NCBI GenBank assembly: GCA_015488975.1
Contig: WFMT01000127.1
Span: forward strand, 1 to 13,141
Source: Campylobacteraceae bacterium
GTDB taxonomy: Bacteria; Campylobacterota; Campylobacteria; Campylobacterales; JALSKU01
DNA length: 13,141 nt
Direction: 5' to 3'
Both the position numbers and the translations under genes were made by a program. Under the pieces are notes generated by a model, which did not search any database, was not told the DNA's origin, and was given only the letters and a program-made list of their open reading frames with translations. Below, in pieces: positions 12,182 to 13,141 of the stretch (within the stretch, counting starts at the first letter, position 1; the number at the start of each line of letters is the position of its first letter).

Positions 12182-13141
12182 ATGAAAAGAAAAGCACTTT
12201 TTGCTATAAGCTCATTGGGGCTAGGTCATGCTACTAGAACTTTGGCAGTTATCAATTATTTTAAAATAAAATATGATATCACCATAATATCTTATGGAAA
12301 TACACTGCATTTTTTAGAAGAGGAGCTAAAAAGCAGCGCTATAAATTTCATGGAATTTAAAGATTATCCAAAACTTGAACGAGGAGATGGATTTTCTTTT
12401 TATTTTTACCTTTTAATTGATCTTATAAAAACCAACTTTATCATAAGGAATGAGCACAAAAAAACTTCTCAAATCGAAAATGACTTCGACTTTATATTTT
12501 CTGATGGAAGATACGGCATCTATTCTAAAAAAATACCCTCTTTTATCTTATCTCACCAAATATCTTTTATACCGCCAAAAGGCTTATCTTTTTTTAAATT
12601 TTTCAGCGATTTGTCTAATTGCTACTATTTTAGAAATTTCAATAAACTTTTTATACCGGATTTCAAATCTTATGATAAAAACCTATCCGGCAATCTCTCG
12701 CATGCAAATTTACTAAAATTTTGTAAGCACGAATTTGTAGGCATACTATCTTCATACAAAAAAATAAATATTGAAGAGGATATAGATTATCTTTTCATAA
12801 TAAGCGGATACTTGCAAGATACAAGAGATAAATTTATATCTAAACTTTTGGAAGAGTCAAAGAAAATAAAAGGAAAAAAAGTTTTTATTTTAGGTGATAC
12901 TTCCAAAAAAGATATTATAGAATTAGAAGAATATGATACAACCATCTACCCATCGGTCACAAAAGATTTTAGAAATGAGCTTTTTTGCAGGGCTAAAGTC
13001 ATCGTATCAAGAGCAGGATATACAACTATTATGGATTTGGTGGAGCTTGATAAAAAAGCTATACTGTTTCCGACACCAAACCAAACAGAACAAGAATACT
13101 TGGCAAAATACTATAAATATAAAAATAATTTTGTAATTTGC
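12182..13141 (+). CDS. MurG/MGDG-synthase-like glycosyltransferase (3' end outside window)
   Basis: The frame is open for 320 codons from the ATG at 12182 to the window end, with no stop, after an AGGATA ribosome binding site. The N-terminal GT-B domain starts with S-S-L-G-L-G-H-A-T-R (10-19), the glycine-rich acceptor-side loop with H and R of this family. The C-terminal domain has V-S-R-A-G-Y-T-T-I-M-D-L and F-P-T-P-N-Q-T-E-Q-E-Y, the nucleotide-sugar binding signature of the GT28 C-terminal fold. The family includes MurG, plant and bacterial diacylglycerol glycosyltransferases, and uncharacterised UDP-sugar transferases. There is no signal peptide, so it acts at the cytoplasmic face. Its place in an operon with a phosphoesterase and DedA makes a glycolipid synthase an attractive guess. 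A cell-wall or polysaccharide role is not excluded. Confidence 0.85.
   Translation, partial: MKRKALFAISSLGLGHATRTLAVINYFKIKYDITIISYGNTLHFLEEELKSSAINFMEFKDYPKLERGDGFSFYFYLLIDLIKTNFIIRNEHKKTSQIENDFDFIFSDGRYGIYSKKIPSFILSHQISFIPPKGLSFFKFFSDLSNCYYFRNFNKLFIPDFKSYDKNLSGNLSHANLLKFCKHEFVGILSSYKKINIEEDIDYLFIISGYLQDTRDKFISKLLEESKKIKGKKVFILGDTSKKDIIELEEYDTTIYPSVTKDFRNELFCRAKVIVSRAGYTTIMDLVELDKKAILFPTPNQTEQEYLAKYYKYKNNFVIC

Noticed and set aside
12450..13136. Two + strand frames overlapping the glycosyltransferase region
   Set aside because: They lie in other frames of a 320-codon open frame with clear GT-B motifs.

Overview
The window is AT-rich, almost completely coding, and every supported gene lies on the + strand. 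Short overlaps, AAGGA-type ribosome binding sites, TTG/GTG starts and an extended -10 promoter (TGnTATAAT after a T-run) all fit a Campylobacterota genome (Sulfurimonas/Arcobacter/Sulfurospirillum type). That assignment is inferred from style and gene families, not from a marker gene.

Layout. (1) Positions 2-2390: the end of a secreted PepSY-domain protein, an OmpR/PhoB-type response regulator and its membrane histidine kinase. (2) Positions 2391-7708: an operon that starts at a promoter directly after the kinase stop codon. It holds an EI24-type membrane protein, a membrane-anchored metallophosphoesterase, a PmtA/OlsG-like lipid N-methyltransferase candidate, a small membrane protein of unknown function, a DedA-family protein and an OlsF-like fusion of a PlsC acyltransferase with an OlsB-like N-acyltransferase. 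(3) Positions 7709-10664: a DUF2868 membrane protein and a DUF3482 GTPase with their own sigma70-like promoter, separated by a 122-base gap that can form two hairpins. (4) Positions 10665-13141: a second operon with an exported metallophosphoesterase paralogous to the first, a second DedA protein and a MurG/MGDG-synthase-like glycosyltransferase cut by the window end.

The most notable signal is that both operons begin with the same 18-base element, TTTTCATTTCATTTTCAT. It is a TTTTCAT direct repeat with an 11-base period, placed exactly 4 bases before a -10-like hexamer in both cases. This is the architecture of a PhoB-class activator box. Each operon couples a metallophosphoesterase to a DedA protein. 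One adds enzymes that would make a phosphorus-free aminolipid (ornithine lipid, perhaps N-methylated) and the other adds a candidate glycolipid glycosyltransferase. I infer a regulon for phosphate-starvation membrane-lipid replacement, possibly controlled by the two-component system encoded next to it. The regulator-operator link, the lipid products and the phosphoesterase substrates are inferences.

I saw no RNA genes, insertion sequences, CRISPR arrays or convincing intrinsic terminators. No gene-free stretch exceeds 122 bases.
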